DNA of 64,000 nt from Streptomyces echinoruber (GTDB lineage: Bacteria > Actinomycetota > Actinomycetes > Streptomycetales > Streptomycetaceae): contig NZ_BMWH01000033.1 of NCBI RefSeq assembly GCF_014651135.1, positions 1 through 64,000 of the forward strand. Reading direction: 5' to 3'. Below the pieces are notes generated by a model that did no database searches, was not told the origin of the DNA, and saw only the letters and a program-made list of their open reading frames with translations. Shown here piece by piece: positions 35,119 to 45,904 of this stretch; the first letter of the stretch is position 1; each line of letters opens with the position of its first letter. Position numbers and translations under genes: made by a program.

Positions 35119-36236
35119 CCGACGAGCACGGCCCGGGCGGATGCGGCCCGGGCGAGTACGGCCCGGACGAGCGCAGCCCGGACAAGCACGGCCGCCCGGA
35201 CGGGCGCGGCCCGCGCGGGCACAGCCTGTACGGGCCCCTGGAGGACCCCGCCGCCGACGCCGGGCATCGCGAACACCCGCCACGCGTCGGCTTCTTCACC
35301 GACACCTCCGTGTGCATCGGCTGCAAGGCGTGCGAGGTGGCCTGCAAGGAGTGGAACGACGTCCCCGAGGACGGCCTCGACCTGCTGGGCATGTCCTTCG
35401 ACAACACCGGCATGCTCGGCGCCAGTTCGTGGCGGCACGTCGCCTTCGTCGAGCAGGAGCGCCCCCTGGGACGGCAGGACGCGGGCCTGGCCGGCCTGCC
35501 CACCGGCCCCTCCGGCACCGGGCAGACGGCCGAGGTGGTCGCGGACGCCCTGCGCGAGACGCCCCGCGGCGGCGGCGAACTCGGCACCGGACCGGTGGAC
35601 TTGGGCTTTCCCTCCTTCGACCTGCCCGGTGCCGCCACCGGCGCCGAGGCCCGCACCGACTTCCGCTGGCTGATGGCGTCCGATGTGTGCAAGCACTGCA
35701 CCCACGCCGGCTGCCTCGACGTCTGCCCCACCGGCGCGCTGTTCCGCACCGAGTTCGGCAGCGTCGTGGTGCAGCCCGACATCTGCAACGGCTGCGGCTA
35801 CTGCGTCTCCGGCTGCCCCTACGGCGTCATCGACCGGCGGCCCGGCGACGGCCGCGCCTGGAAGTGCACCCTGTGCTACGACCGCCTGCGCGGCGGCCTG
35901 GAACCGGCCTGCGCCCAGGCCTGCCCCACCGACTCCATCCAGTTCGGGCCGCTCGACGAACTGCGGGAGCGGGCCGACCGGCGCCTGGAGCACCTGCACG
36001 AGGCGGGTGTGGAGGAGGCACGCCTGTACGGCCGCGACCCCGGCGACGGTGTGGGCGGCGACGGCGCGTTCTTCCTGCTGCTCGACGAACCCGAGGTCTA
36101 CGGGCTGCCCCCGGACCCCGTGGTCCCCACCCGTGACCTGCCGTCCATGTGGAAGTACGCCGGTGCGGCCGCCTCGGCCCTGCTGGCGGCCACCGCCGCC
36201 GTCTTCGTCAAGTCGGGTGGGGGAGGCCGCCGATGA
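35115..36236 (+). CDS. fdhB: Formate dehydrogenase iron-sulfur (beta) subunit
   Basis: A 373-residue electron-transfer subunit with four 4Fe-4S clusters. Cysteine motifs begin at SVCIGCKACEVACKEW (C67, C70, C73, C77) and continue at VCKHCTHAGCLDVCPTG, ICNGCGYCVSGCPYGVI and CTLCYDRLRG, then CAQACPTDSIQFG. The C-terminus has one transmembrane helix (YAGAAASALLAATAAVFVK) to anchor it. The N-terminal 55 residues are an unusual low-complexity GPGEYGPDERSPDKHG-like stretch absent from most homologues. The ATG overlaps the alpha-subunit stop (ATGA), so subunits are translationally coupled. It relays electrons from the pterin subunit to the membrane partner. Confidence 0.92.
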   Translation: MTDEHGPGGCGPGEYGPDERSPDKHGRPDGRGPRGHSLYGPLEDPAADAGHREHPPRVGFFTDTSVCIGCKACEVACKEWNDVPEDGLDLLGMSFDNTGMLGASSWRHVAFVEQERPLGRQDAGLAGLPTGPSGTGQTAEVVADALRETPRGGGELGTGPVDLGFPSFDLPGAATGAEARTDFRWLMASDVCKHCTHAGCLDVCPTGALFRTEFGSVVVQPDICNGCGYCVSGCPYGVIDRRPGDGRAWKCTLCYDRLRGGLEPACAQACPTDSIQFGPLDELRERADRRLEHLHEAGVEEARLYGRDPGDGVGGDGAFFLLLDEPEVYGLPPDPVVPTRDLPSMWKYAGAAASALLAATAAVFVKSGGGGRR

Positions 36237-37330
36237 GCGACGACGGACTGCCGCGCGAGCCGCGCGGCGACGCGGACGCCGCCGACGTCCGCGCGGACAC
36301 CTCCACCTCGGGCCGCAGCCACGAGGGCCGTGACGGCCGCGATGGTCACGACGGCCACGAGAGCCGTGACGGCCACCGCGGGGAAACGGCCGCCCCGGCG
36401 GCCGGGTTCCGCTCCTACTACGGTCGGCCCGTACTGAAGCCGCCCGTGTGGAAGTGGCAGGTCCCCGCCTACCTGTTCACCGGCGGCCTGTCGGCCGGCG
36501 CGGCCCTGCTGTCGGCCGGCGCCGACCTGACCGGCCGCCCGGCCCTGTGCCGCACCGGCCGCCTGGCCGGCTTCGGCGCCCTGCTCGCCAGCACCTGCCT
36601 GCTGATCGCCGACCTGGGCCGCCCCGAACGCTTCCACCACATGCTGCGGGTGGCGAAGCCGACGTCACCCATGTCCGTCGGCACCTGGATCCTCGTCGCC
36701 TACGGCCCCGGCAGCGGCCTGGCCGCCGCGGCCGAGCTGCTGCCCGCCTCCTGGCGCGCCGGCCGGCCCGGCCGCCTGCTGCACCGGGCGGGCCGGGCGG
36801 GCGGGCTGTGGGCCGCCGCCTTCGCCCCCGGGCTCGCGTCCTACACGGCGGTGCTGCTCTCCCAGACGGCCGTGCCGGCCTGGCACGAGGCCCGCCGTGA
36901 ACTGCCCTTCCTCTTCACCGGCTCCGCCGCCGCGAGCGGTGCGGGCCTGGGCATGCTGCTCGCCCCGGTGGCCGAGGCGGCACCCGCCCGGCGCCTCGCG
37001 GCCGTGGGCGCGGCGGCGGAGCTCGCCGCCGCCCGGCTCGTCGAACGCCGGCCCGGCCTGGAGGCCAGGGCCTACACCAGGGGCCGGGCCCACCGCCTGC
37101 GCCGGGCCGCGGACTTCCTCACCCTCGGCGGGGCGCTCGCCGCGGTCACCGTCGCCCGCCGCGGCCGCCCGGCCGCCGCCGCGGCCGGACTCGCCCTGCT
37201 CGCCGGCAGCGCCCTGCAGCGGTTCGGCACCTTCGAGGCCGGCGTCGCGTCGACGAAGGACCCGGCCTACGTCGTGGTCCCGCAACGGGCCCGCCTCGAC
37301 AGGCTTTCCGAACGCGGCCCGGACCGCTGA
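36233..37330 (+). CDS. NrfD/PsrC-type membrane quinone-reducing subunit
   Basis: A 365-residue integral membrane protein with about eight helices. It opens with a His/Asp/Arg-rich cytoplasmic tail (EGRDGRDGHDGHESRDGH), then WKWQVPAYLFTGGLSAGAAL, the usual NrfD start, and ADLGRPERFHHMLRVAKPTSPMSVGTW, the most conserved family segment. NrfD subunits exchange electrons with quinones and lack haem. The operon therefore encodes a formate:quinone oxidoreductase of the Fdh-NrfD type, not the E. coli FdnI cytochrome type. The ATG overlaps the beta-subunit stop by four bases. The fdhD/fdhE-type accessory genes are not in the window. Confidence 0.85.
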   Translation: MSDDGLPREPRGDADAADVRADTSTSGRSHEGRDGRDGHDGHESRDGHRGETAAPAAGFRSYYGRPVLKPPVWKWQVPAYLFTGGLSAGAALLSAGADLTGRPALCRTGRLAGFGALLASTCLLIADLGRPERFHHMLRVAKPTSPMSVGTWILVAYGPGSGLAAAAELLPASWRAGRPGRLLHRAGRAGGLWAAAFAPGLASYTAVLLSQTAVPAWHEARRELPFLFTGSAAASGAGLGMLLAPVAEAAPARRLAAVGAAAELAAARLVERRPGLEARAYTRGRAHRLRRAADFLTLGGALAAVTVARRGRPAAAAAGLALLAGSALQRFGTFEAGVASTKDPAYVVVPQRARLDRLSERGPDR

Positions 37331-37380
37331 GGAGGTGATCGCTCCCCGGCCCGCACCGCCCGGTGGCCGGTCCACGCCCC

Positions 37381-37410
37381 GCCGGCATCCGCCGCCTGCG
37401 GAACGCCGGC
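37381..37410. terminator. Putative bidirectional terminator
   Basis: GCCGGC arms at both ends of 37381-37410 with inner CCGC/GCGG pairing form a bulged hairpin between the convergent NrfD and M15 genes. Confidence 0.45.
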
Positions 37411-37456
37411 CCCGGCGGCGTGGTGCCGCCCGGGCCGGCTCGGCGGTCGTGGCGGG

Positions 37457-38236
37457 TCACACCACGCCGCTCTCCCACCACCACGAGCCGGAGCCGTACG
37501 AGGGGTACTGGACGCGGCTGTCGACGTGCTGCCACGAGTGCGTGTACGCCTCCAGCCCGGAGAAACCGCAGGTCTCGGCGATCCGGTAGGTCTGCAGGGT
37601 GGTGTGGCCGGAGACCACGATGTCCGCGGCGACGCCGTAGAGGTGCATGCTGTTGGAGGCGCCGCCCACCGAGGAGTTGTGGGCGATGCTGCGGAAGCCG
37701 GAGTTGATCGTGATCGGGCTGTTCCCGGCCTTCTTGCGCACCGCCTCCAGCTTGTACATCAGCCGGCGCACGTTCTCCTTGACCTGCGTGGCACCGACCT
37801 TGCCGCCGCTGAAGCCGGAGCCGTCACCGGAGTGGAACTCGCTCCAGTCGAAGTGCGCGGTCGATCCGTCGCCGCTCTCCAGGCTGTTGAGCACGCTCTG
37901 GGTCTGCGAGCCGACGACGCCGTCCGCGCTCAGGCCGTAGGCGGACTGGAAGCGCCGCACGGCGGCGGCCGTGGCCGGGCCGAAGTCGCCGTCCCAGGCG
38001 ACGTACGTCTGCTGGGCGCCGGCCGCGGCCCAGCCGCCGACGCGGATCTGCAGCTCCACCACGTCGGAGCCGGAGGCGCCTTGCTGGAGGGTGCGGGTCC
38101 AGCCGTAGGCCGAGGCCCTGCCCGCCGACCCGACGTCGACCGCCGTCGCGACGCCGAGCGCGGCCGCCACGCCCGCGGCGCCCCGGAGCAGTGTGCGGCG
38201 GCCGACGCGCCGGCCGGAGTGTCCTGCCGAACTCAT
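37457..38236 (-). CDS. Secreted zinc D-Ala-D-Ala carboxypeptidase (M15) with peptidoglycan-binding domain
   Basis: A 259-residue extracellular peptidase. It has a twin-arginine-like signal (GRRTLLRGAAGVAAALGVA) and cleavage near ASA. A PG_binding_1 domain (LQQGASGSDVVELQIRVGGW, then VRRFQSAYGLSADGVVG) fills residues about 48-115. The M15A catalytic domain follows: SGFRSIAHNSSVGGASNSMH, the zinc-site HLYGVAADIV and WQHVDSR. The layout is that of the Streptomyces albus G DD-carboxypeptidase, which cleaves stem-peptide D-Ala-D-Ala. ATG 38236 follows GAAGGAGA. It lies next to a muramidase with the same binding module and probably acts with it. Confidence 0.9.
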   Translation of the reverse strand: MSSAGHSGRRVGRRTLLRGAAGVAAALGVATAVDVGSAGRASAYGWTRTLQQGASGSDVVELQIRVGGWAAAGAQQTYVAWDGDFGPATAAAVRRFQSAYGLSADGVVGSQTQSVLNSLESGDGSTAHFDWSEFHSGDGSGFSGGKVGATQVKENVRRLMYKLEAVRKKAGNSPITINSGFRSIAHNSSVGGASNSMHLYGVAADIVVSGHTTLQTYRIAETCGFSGLEAYTHSWQHVDSRVQYPSYGSGSWWWESGVV

Positions 38237-38314
38237 GGTTGTCTCCTTCGCTGGTGTCTTCGGTACCGGTGTGCCGGAGGGAGCCGCTGCTTGCTGTGTT
38301 CGTCCGGTTCGCGG

Positions 38315-39628
38315 TCAGGCGACCAGCGCCTGCCAGGTGTGGGAGCCGACGACGCCGTCCACGGTGAGGCCGCGCGCGGACTGGAACGAGCGCACCGCGC
38401 TGTCGGTGGCGGCTCCGAAGGCGCCGTCCACACTCAAGGAGGCACCGTGCGCGTTGAGTTGGCTCTGCACCGCCTTGACCGCGGGCCCGGAGGACCCCTG
38501 CCGCACGGTGATGATCATGGCCTGCCAGGTGGCGGGTCCCACGATGCCGTCCGCGGTGAGGCCGTGCGCGGACTGGAAGGAGCGCACCGCGCTGTCGGTG
38601 GCGGGTCCGAAGGCGCCGTCCACGGTGAGTGCGGCACCGTGCGCGTCGAGCAGGTATTGGACGGTCCTGACGCGTTCCCCGGTGGCACCCTGCCGCACCG
38701 TCGGCCACCTGATCGTCGGCGGCGGGGTGTAGCCGCCCTGGGCGAAGGCCTGGAGGTCGGAGAGGGTCCCGTTGAAGGTGTCCTGGTCGCCGGGGAAGGT
38801 GCCGGAGTCGGCGTACTGCCACAGCGTCTGGGCGGACCAGCCCGCGGGCAGGGTGCCCGGGCTGCTGGAGTAGCGGGCGATCCACAGCGGATTGGTGGCG
38901 CCGAAGCCGCTGGCGTTGCCGGTGCAGGTGGTCCACCAGTCGGTGGTGGTGTAGATCGTGGGGTAGCGCCCGGTCCGGGTGCGCACCTCGTTGCTGAAGT
39001 CCCGGATCCAGGAGACCATCGCGCTCTGGCTCAGCCCGTAGCAGGTGGCCCCGTAGGGGTTGTACTCGATGTCCAGGGCGGGCGGCAGCGTCCTGCCGTC
39101 CGCGCTCCAGCCGCCGCCGTGGCCGACGAACCAGTCGGCCTGCGCGGTGCCGCTGGAGTGGTCGGGCAGGGCGAAGTGGTAGGCGCCCCGGATCAGCCCG
39201 GCGTCGTAGGCGCCGTTGTACTGCTGCGAGAAGGAGGGGCTGGTGTAGGTGGTGCCCTCGGTGGCCTTGACGTACGCGAAGGCGGCGCCGTTGTTCTTGA
39301 CGGCCGTCCAGTCGACGTTGCCCTGGTGACCGCTGACGTCCAGACCGGCCGGGCCGGTGCCGACGGCGGCCGGTGCCGTGGCGGACGGTGCCGTCGCGCC
39401 GAGGCGCTGCAGTCCGGATCCGGCGTGGTCGTCGTCCGGGTGCGTCATGCGCGCGGGGGGTGCCGCGGGGGGTGCTCCGTCCCCGGCGGCCGTCGCCGAG
39501 GCGGCGCCGGGCAGGGAGAGGAGCAGGGCCAGGGTGGCGGCCGGCAGTCCGGCCGCGCGGGCGAGCGTGCGGAAGCGGTGCGCAGCGGTGGTGCCGGGTC
39601 TGAACCGTGGGGATCTGGTTGCGGGCAT
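38315..39628 (-). CDS. Secreted GH25 N-acetylmuramidase with two peptidoglycan-binding domains
   Basis: A 437-residue exported lysozyme. The signal peptide is LPAATLALLLSLPGAASA. The GH25 domain (about 95-275) has the catalytic signature GLDVSGHQGNVDWTAVKNNG (Asp), YVKATEGTTY, the Asp-x-Glu pair in PALDIEYNP and WQYADSGTFPGDQD. Two PG_binding_1 repeats follow (LTVDGAFGPATDSAVRSFQS and LSVDGAFGAATDSAVRSFQS), nearly identical to each other and similar to that of the neighbouring peptidase, pointing to recent domain duplication. It cleaves MurNAc-GlcNAc bonds. ATG 39628 has GGGAGCAG upstream. Confidence 0.92.
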   Translation of the reverse strand: MPATRSPRFRPGTTAAHRFRTLARAAGLPAATLALLLSLPGAASATAAGDGAPPAAPPARMTHPDDDHAGSGLQRLGATAPSATAPAAVGTGPAGLDVSGHQGNVDWTAVKNNGAAFAYVKATEGTTYTSPSFSQQYNGAYDAGLIRGAYHFALPDHSSGTAQADWFVGHGGGWSADGRTLPPALDIEYNPYGATCYGLSQSAMVSWIRDFSNEVRTRTGRYPTIYTTTDWWTTCTGNASGFGATNPLWIARYSSSPGTLPAGWSAQTLWQYADSGTFPGDQDTFNGTLSDLQAFAQGGYTPPPTIRWPTVRQGATGERVRTVQYLLDAHGAALTVDGAFGPATDSAVRSFQSAHGLTADGIVGPATWQAMIITVRQGSSGPAVKAVQSQLNAHGASLSVDGAFGAATDSAVRSFQSARGLTVDGVVGSHTWQALVA

Positions 39629-39774
39629 GGTGCTGCTCCCGGAGTGGGGTCGGGCGCGCGGCCGGCGGGCGGCGGCGTGGGGTGTTGTGGTGTGACGGAG
39701 ACGGACCTCTCTCGATTCTTGAGGTGCCTATGACAAGCAGAGTGCTGATACGAGGGCTTTCGCGGACGTTCTTT

Positions 39775-39810
39775 CGGTGCCGGTGCCGGTGCCGGTGCCG
39801 TTGCCGTTGC
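39775..39810. repeat. Hexanucleotide microsatellite in a 527-nt spacer (39629-40155)
   Basis: Four CGGTGC units followed by two CGTTGC units. The surrounding spacer between two minus-strand secreted-enzyme genes holds no supported gene. On the minus strand it could encode a GTGTGN tract, but that frame is a shadow. Confidence 0.85.
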
Positions 39811-40155
39811 CGGAGGGGAGGACGAGGGTCAGGAGCGGGGACGTACGGAACTGCCGTCCTTCACCAGGGGGTTCGGACGGGACGAGCGCTGGGGACGTGG
39901 CCCGCCCCGCGGCCACGGGCGAGGGCGCTTCGGAGAGACGGCACGTCGTATCAACTCCCGGGGAGAGGAATGGGGTTGACGCGCGTAAACCGTAGGGCAC
40001 CCGGTGCGTGTCCGCAATGGTGCCCGGCCCCCCCGCCCTCCGGGCACACGGGCTCCGGGGGCTCGGCGAGGTGCGGCCGATCACCACCGGTCCGGGGAGT
40101 GCTCGTGGGGATGGCCGGCGTACTCGGTCGGGCCCGCGCGGGAACGGCGAACCGG

Positions 40156-41523
40156 TTACTGCCCGGGCGTGAGCACGTAGGTGTTGAGGGTGCCGACCGT
40201 GCTGAGCGGTGTCGGGGAGCCCAGGTCGTAGCGGTCCACGGCGAGGTAGTTGGGCTTCTTGCGGGCCGCGGGGGTGCAGAAGTTCTGCGCCCGGTTGAGG
40301 AGTTTGCCGTTGTCCGTCTGGATCGTCGAGCCGATCGGGTAGTCCCGGAAGTGGTTCATCACGAACAGCGGGTGGAAGGCGGCCGAGTCCGCGGTCAGCG
40401 GCCGGTCGGTGCCCCAGCGGCTGTAGCAGGACCAGTCGGAGTCGCCGATCCCGCCGCCCATGGACCAGTAGTTCTCCACGGTCCACTCCCGCTGGTACAG
40501 GACGCCGAACGTGTCGCGGGCGGCCCAGCCGTTCGCGGTGTCGCTCGCGCGGGTCCGGTCGCTGAAGATCAGTAGCTGTCTGCCGCGGGCGGCGAGGTCC
40601 GCCATGGTCGGCCAGCCCTTCGTCGCCACGCCCTCCCGGTCGGGCCGGTACAGCACGTCGTAGAGCCCGTTCACCGAGGCCAGGGAGGACTTCAGCACGT
40701 CGGAGGAGGTGTAGTCCTCCAGGAAGACGGTGGCGAACTGGCCCGGGTTCGCCTTGAGGAAGTCGACAATGCGCTGCAGGTCGGTGGCGAGCGGGACGGG
40801 GTTGCCCACGCCGTCGCAGCTGTTGTGGCAGAGCACGGCCCGCCCCGAGACGGTGTAGGCGTCCAGCATGAAGCCGCGTACGCCGTCGCTCAGTTGGCGG
40901 CTGATGCCGCGGGCCTGGTTGGGGAAGAGGCTGACCGGGAACGAGGCGAAGTCGCCGTCGGCGCCGTTGGCGAAGGCGTTGTGCGCGGTGAGGAACGTGA
41001 CCTGGTCCAGGGTTCGGGTGTCCCCGGACGCCGCCGTCGTGGCGTAGGCGACCGGGGTCAGGTACCAGCGGGCGAGGTCGCCGGCGGAGCCGATCCCCAC
41101 GGCGCCGGAGTCGGCGGACGAGCCGGTGAGGTACTGCGAGGTGCCGGGGACGGCGACGGTGTACGTGCCGTCCGCGCCGACGGTGATCGTCCAGGTGGTG
41201 CCGTCCGCGCCGCAGGCGGCCGTCACCGCCGAGGTGCCGCTGCGGCCGAGGCAGGTGCCGGGCTCGTCGGCGTTCTGCAACTGGTGGCCGCCGGTGACCG
41301 CGACCGGGAGCCACTGCTGGTGGTCCTCGTTGCCCTTGGGGTTGTGCGCGGCGACCGTGCCGCCGCTGTCGGCCGCGTTGCGGCCGGTGACGTAGTTCTG
41401 CAGGTAGACCGCGTGGGCGGGGACGGCCGCCGCGGCCCGGCCCGGGGCCGACACGGGCAGGGTCAGGGCGAGCGCGGCGGTGCCGCACAGGGTGCGCAGG
41501 GGGTACGAGGGGCGCAGGCGCAC
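40156..41523 (-). CDS. Secreted phosphatidylinositol-specific phospholipase C-like protein
   Basis: A 455-residue exported protein. The signal peptide is TLCGTAALALTLPVSAPGRAAA. Residues about 35-150 form a ricin-like/beta-trefoil-type segment (YLQNYVTGRNAADSGGTV, GNEDHQQWLPV). The C-terminal half carries a PI-PLC X-like barrel: FLTAHNAFANG with the first catalytic His, FMLDAYTVSGRAVLCHNSC with the second His, and FLKANPGQFATVFLEDYTS. The likely activity is cleavage of phosphodiester head groups or glycosyl-PI anchors. GTG 41523 follows AAAGGAA. It is a separate unit from the two wall hydrolases, with an operator-like palindrome about 136 nt upstream. Confidence 0.85.
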   Translation of the reverse strand: MRLRPSYPLRTLCGTAALALTLPVSAPGRAAAAVPAHAVYLQNYVTGRNAADSGGTVAAHNPKGNEDHQQWLPVAVTGGHQLQNADEPGTCLGRSGTSAVTAACGADGTTWTITVGADGTYTVAVPGTSQYLTGSSADSGAVGIGSAGDLARWYLTPVAYATTAASGDTRTLDQVTFLTAHNAFANGADGDFASFPVSLFPNQARGISRQLSDGVRGFMLDAYTVSGRAVLCHNSCDGVGNPVPLATDLQRIVDFLKANPGQFATVFLEDYTSSDVLKSSLASVNGLYDVLYRPDREGVATKGWPTMADLAARGRQLLIFSDRTRASDTANGWAARDTFGVLYQREWTVENYWSMGGGIGDSDWSCYSRWGTDRPLTADSAAFHPLFVMNHFRDYPIGSTIQTDNGKLLNRAQNFCTPAARKKPNYLAVDRYDLGSPTPLSTVGTLNTYVLTPGQ

Positions 41524-41658
41524 GGGGGGTTCCTTTCACTCCGGCACTGCGGGTGGAGGGGTGCCGTCACGACAGAGTTGTGACAGAGGCATGACATACC
41601 GGAAGTGACGGGTGACGTGCCAGACCCGATGCGCGAACTGTTTTAGTCGATAAGGAGT

Positions 41659-41673
41659 TTGACGCTACGTCAA
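41659..41673. promoter_or_regulatory. TTGACG-N3-CGTCAA palindrome upstream of the PI-PLC gene
   Basis: TTGACGCTACGTCAA is a perfect 6-3-6 palindrome in the only AT-rich part of the 341-nt spacer 41524-41864. On the minus strand its left arm can serve as a -35 (TTGACG), with TATCGA 15 nt further, so a bound regulator would block the promoter. The rest of the spacer is repetitive G+C-rich sequence. Confidence 0.45.
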
Positions 41674-41864
41674 GCAATTGCTGCTGACGCGGTCGACCGC
41701 GGCGCGGAGCGCCGGCCCGCCCGGGACGGGACACCGGCACCGGAACGCGAGGGCCGTACGGACGGGCCGGGCCGGCCGGCCCCGCGCGGCGGCCGGCCCC
41801 GCGGGACGATCGGCCCCGCGCGGCGGTCGGTCGGGGCCGGCCGGCTCACTGGGCCGAAGCCCGG

Positions 41865-44147
<2,283 letters not shown>

Positions 44148-44869
44148 TGCCTTCCCTCCTTCCCGCCGGGCCACTGCGGGCCGGCCGTGCGTGCGCCGGG
44201 GGACCCGCCGGACAGGTCCCCCGGCTCCGGTGTCCGTCTCGCGAACGTCTCACGCGGGAAGGCGGCGCGCGCGGGACGCGCACCGGGCGGGTGAACCACC
44301 GCCCCCGCCTGCCCCGCGGCCCGCGCCCTCGTCGCTCCCTCCCGCCCGGTCCGCCGCGTCGTTCCGCCGCCGGGTACCGCCGGCGGCGCCGGCCATGCCC
44401 CGCCCCGGCGGCCGCGCGGGATCGGCGGTCACGAGCGGGCGGTCACGGACAACGAAACGCTTCGGGCCGGGACGCCGTGTCCGGCGGCCGGCCCCGGGCG
44501 GCGCGGACGCCGTCCTCGACACCGCCGACGCCGTCCTCGGCACCGCCGACGGCGGCCCGTTCGCCGCCACGGCGAACGCCGCCCGCTCCGGCGCGCACGC
44601 ACGGCCCCTGCCGCCGAGACCGGCGTCCCCGGAGCCGTCCCCGTCCTCCGCCGCCCGGTCCGCCCCGTCCTCCGCCGCCCGGACCCGCTTCGGCCCGGCG
44701 GCCCGCGCCGGCCCAGAACCTGCTCCGCGCGACCCGATGTCCGCGGGCGGTGGCGGGACCGCCGGGAACGGTCCGGTCCCCGATGCGGGGATCCGGGCTC
44801 GTTCGGCGGCTGCCGTGGGGGAGGGGGAGAGCCGTGCGGTGCCGCCGTCGCACTGGGCCCCGCGCCGCG
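44148..44869. other. Intergenic, 722 nt, with a 21-bp x 2 repeat; no gene supported
   Basis: Very G+C-rich DNA between the katE start and the esterase 3' end. Frames on both strands are low-complexity and have no ribosome binding sites. Two 21-bp units (44506-44526, 44527-44547, core GCCGTCCTCG-CACCGCC) differ at one base. This may be a decayed gene, but I cannot identify one. Confidence 0.4.
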
Positions 44870-45838
44870 TCAGCCGCCGGAGTTCAGGGCCGAGCGGAGC
44901 ATCGCGGCGGCTTGCGCGACGGCCGCCCGGGTGGCGTGGGTTTCGCTGAGCGGGTTGAGCATCATGAAGTCGTGGGTGATGCCGTCGTAGCGGACCGTGG
45001 TCACGGGAACGCCCGCGGCGCGGAGCGCGGCGGCGTACGCCTCACCCTCGTCGCGCAGCACGTCGGCCTCGTCCACGATCACGAAGGCGGGCGGCAGGCC
45101 CTCCAGCTGCTCCCGGGTCGCCCGCAGGGGCGAGACGGTGATGGCCGAGCGGCGTGAGGCATCGGGCAGGTAGGCGTTCCAGAACCACTCCATGGCCTTC
45201 GACGTCAGGAAGTAGCCGGTGGCGAACCGGGAGTAGGAGCCGGTGTCCATGCCCGCGTCGGTGACCGGGTAGTACAGGGACTGGTGGACGAACCGGACGT
45301 CGCCGCGCTCCTTGGCCAGCAGCGCCAGTGCCGCGGCCATGTTCCCGCCGACCGAGTCGCCGGCCACCGCCAGGCGGGCGGGATCGAGCCCGTGCTCACT
45401 GCCGTGGCGGACGATCCAGCGGGCGGTGGCGTAGCCCTGCTCGAGGGCGACCGGGTAGTGCGCCTCGGGCGAGCGCGTGTACTCGACGAACACGACGGCG
45501 GCCCCTGCCCCCACCGCGAGTTCACGCACGAGCCGGTCGTGGGTGTCCGCGTTGCCGAGGATCCACCCGCCGCCGTGCATGTACAGCACGGCCGGCAGCG
45601 GCCGTGCGGCGTCGGGCGGACGCACGATGCGCACCCTGACGTCGCCCACGTCGGCGGGAACGGTGATCCACTCCGAGTCGACGGGGAGTTTCTCGACCGG
45701 TTGCGCCTGGATGTCGTCGAGCACCTTGCGGGCCTTCTCCACGCCCAGTTCGTACAGGAAGGGCGGCCGCGAGGTGGCGTCGGCGAGCTGCTGGGAGGCG
45801 GGCTCCAGGACGACGGTTCCGGGGGACTGGACAGTCAT
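44870..45838 (-). CDS. Alpha/beta-hydrolase, hormone-sensitive-lipase-type esterase
   Basis: A 322-residue esterase of the HSL (family IV) type. The oxyanion motif is LYMHGGGWILGN, the nucleophile elbow AVAGDSVGGNMAAAL, the Asp lies in FVIVDEADVLRDEGEAYA, and the His in GITHDFMMLNPLSETHA. The length is normal and no signal peptide is seen, so it is cytoplasmic. ATG 45838 follows GAGGAGA. It probably hydrolyses short- to medium-chain acyl esters or a xenobiotic ester. The gene is preceded by three evenly spaced CGTACG-containing repeats that look like regulator sites. Confidence 0.9.
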   Translation of the reverse strand: MTVQSPGTVVLEPASQQLADATSRPPFLYELGVEKARKVLDDIQAQPVEKLPVDSEWITVPADVGDVRVRIVRPPDAARPLPAVLYMHGGGWILGNADTHDRLVRELAVGAGAAVVFVEYTRSPEAHYPVALEQGYATARWIVRHGSEHGLDPARLAVAGDSVGGNMAAALALLAKERGDVRFVHQSLYYPVTDAGMDTGSYSRFATGYFLTSKAMEWFWNAYLPDASRRSAITVSPLRATREQLEGLPPAFVIVDEADVLRDEGEAYAAALRAAGVPVTTVRYDGITHDFMMLNPLSETHATRAAVAQAAAMLRSALNSGG

Positions 45839-45853
45839 GGCGGTTCTCCTCAC

Positions 45854-45904
45854 TCGTACGGAACTCGTATGGGATTCGTACGGAACTCGCGCGGAGTCCG
45901 TACG
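45854..45904. promoter_or_regulatory. CGTACG repeat array upstream of the esterase
   Basis: Two exact copies of TCGTACGGAACTCG (45854-45867, 45876-45889) 22 bp apart and a third CGTACG-centred copy (45898-45903), 16-65 nt before the esterase start. Degenerate 12-bp repeats continue to about 45955. The remaining spacer to 46291 holds no gene. Confidence 0.5.

Noticed and set aside
31516..35283. A 1255-codon open frame on the minus strand opposite the formate dehydrogenase genes
   Set aside because: It is the antisense shadow of strong codon bias. It has low-complexity Arg/Gly/Val content and no family resemblance, while the plus strand encodes unmistakable subunits.
39629..40155. A 603-codon minus-strand frame overlapping the PI-PLC gene in another frame
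   Set aside because: The 455-aa frame has a signal peptide and PI-PLC motifs; the longer frame is Arg/Pro-rich shadow.
44250..44853. Several frames of about 100-136 codons between katE and the esterase
   Set aside because: Low-complexity composition, no binding sites and no recognisable protein on either strand.
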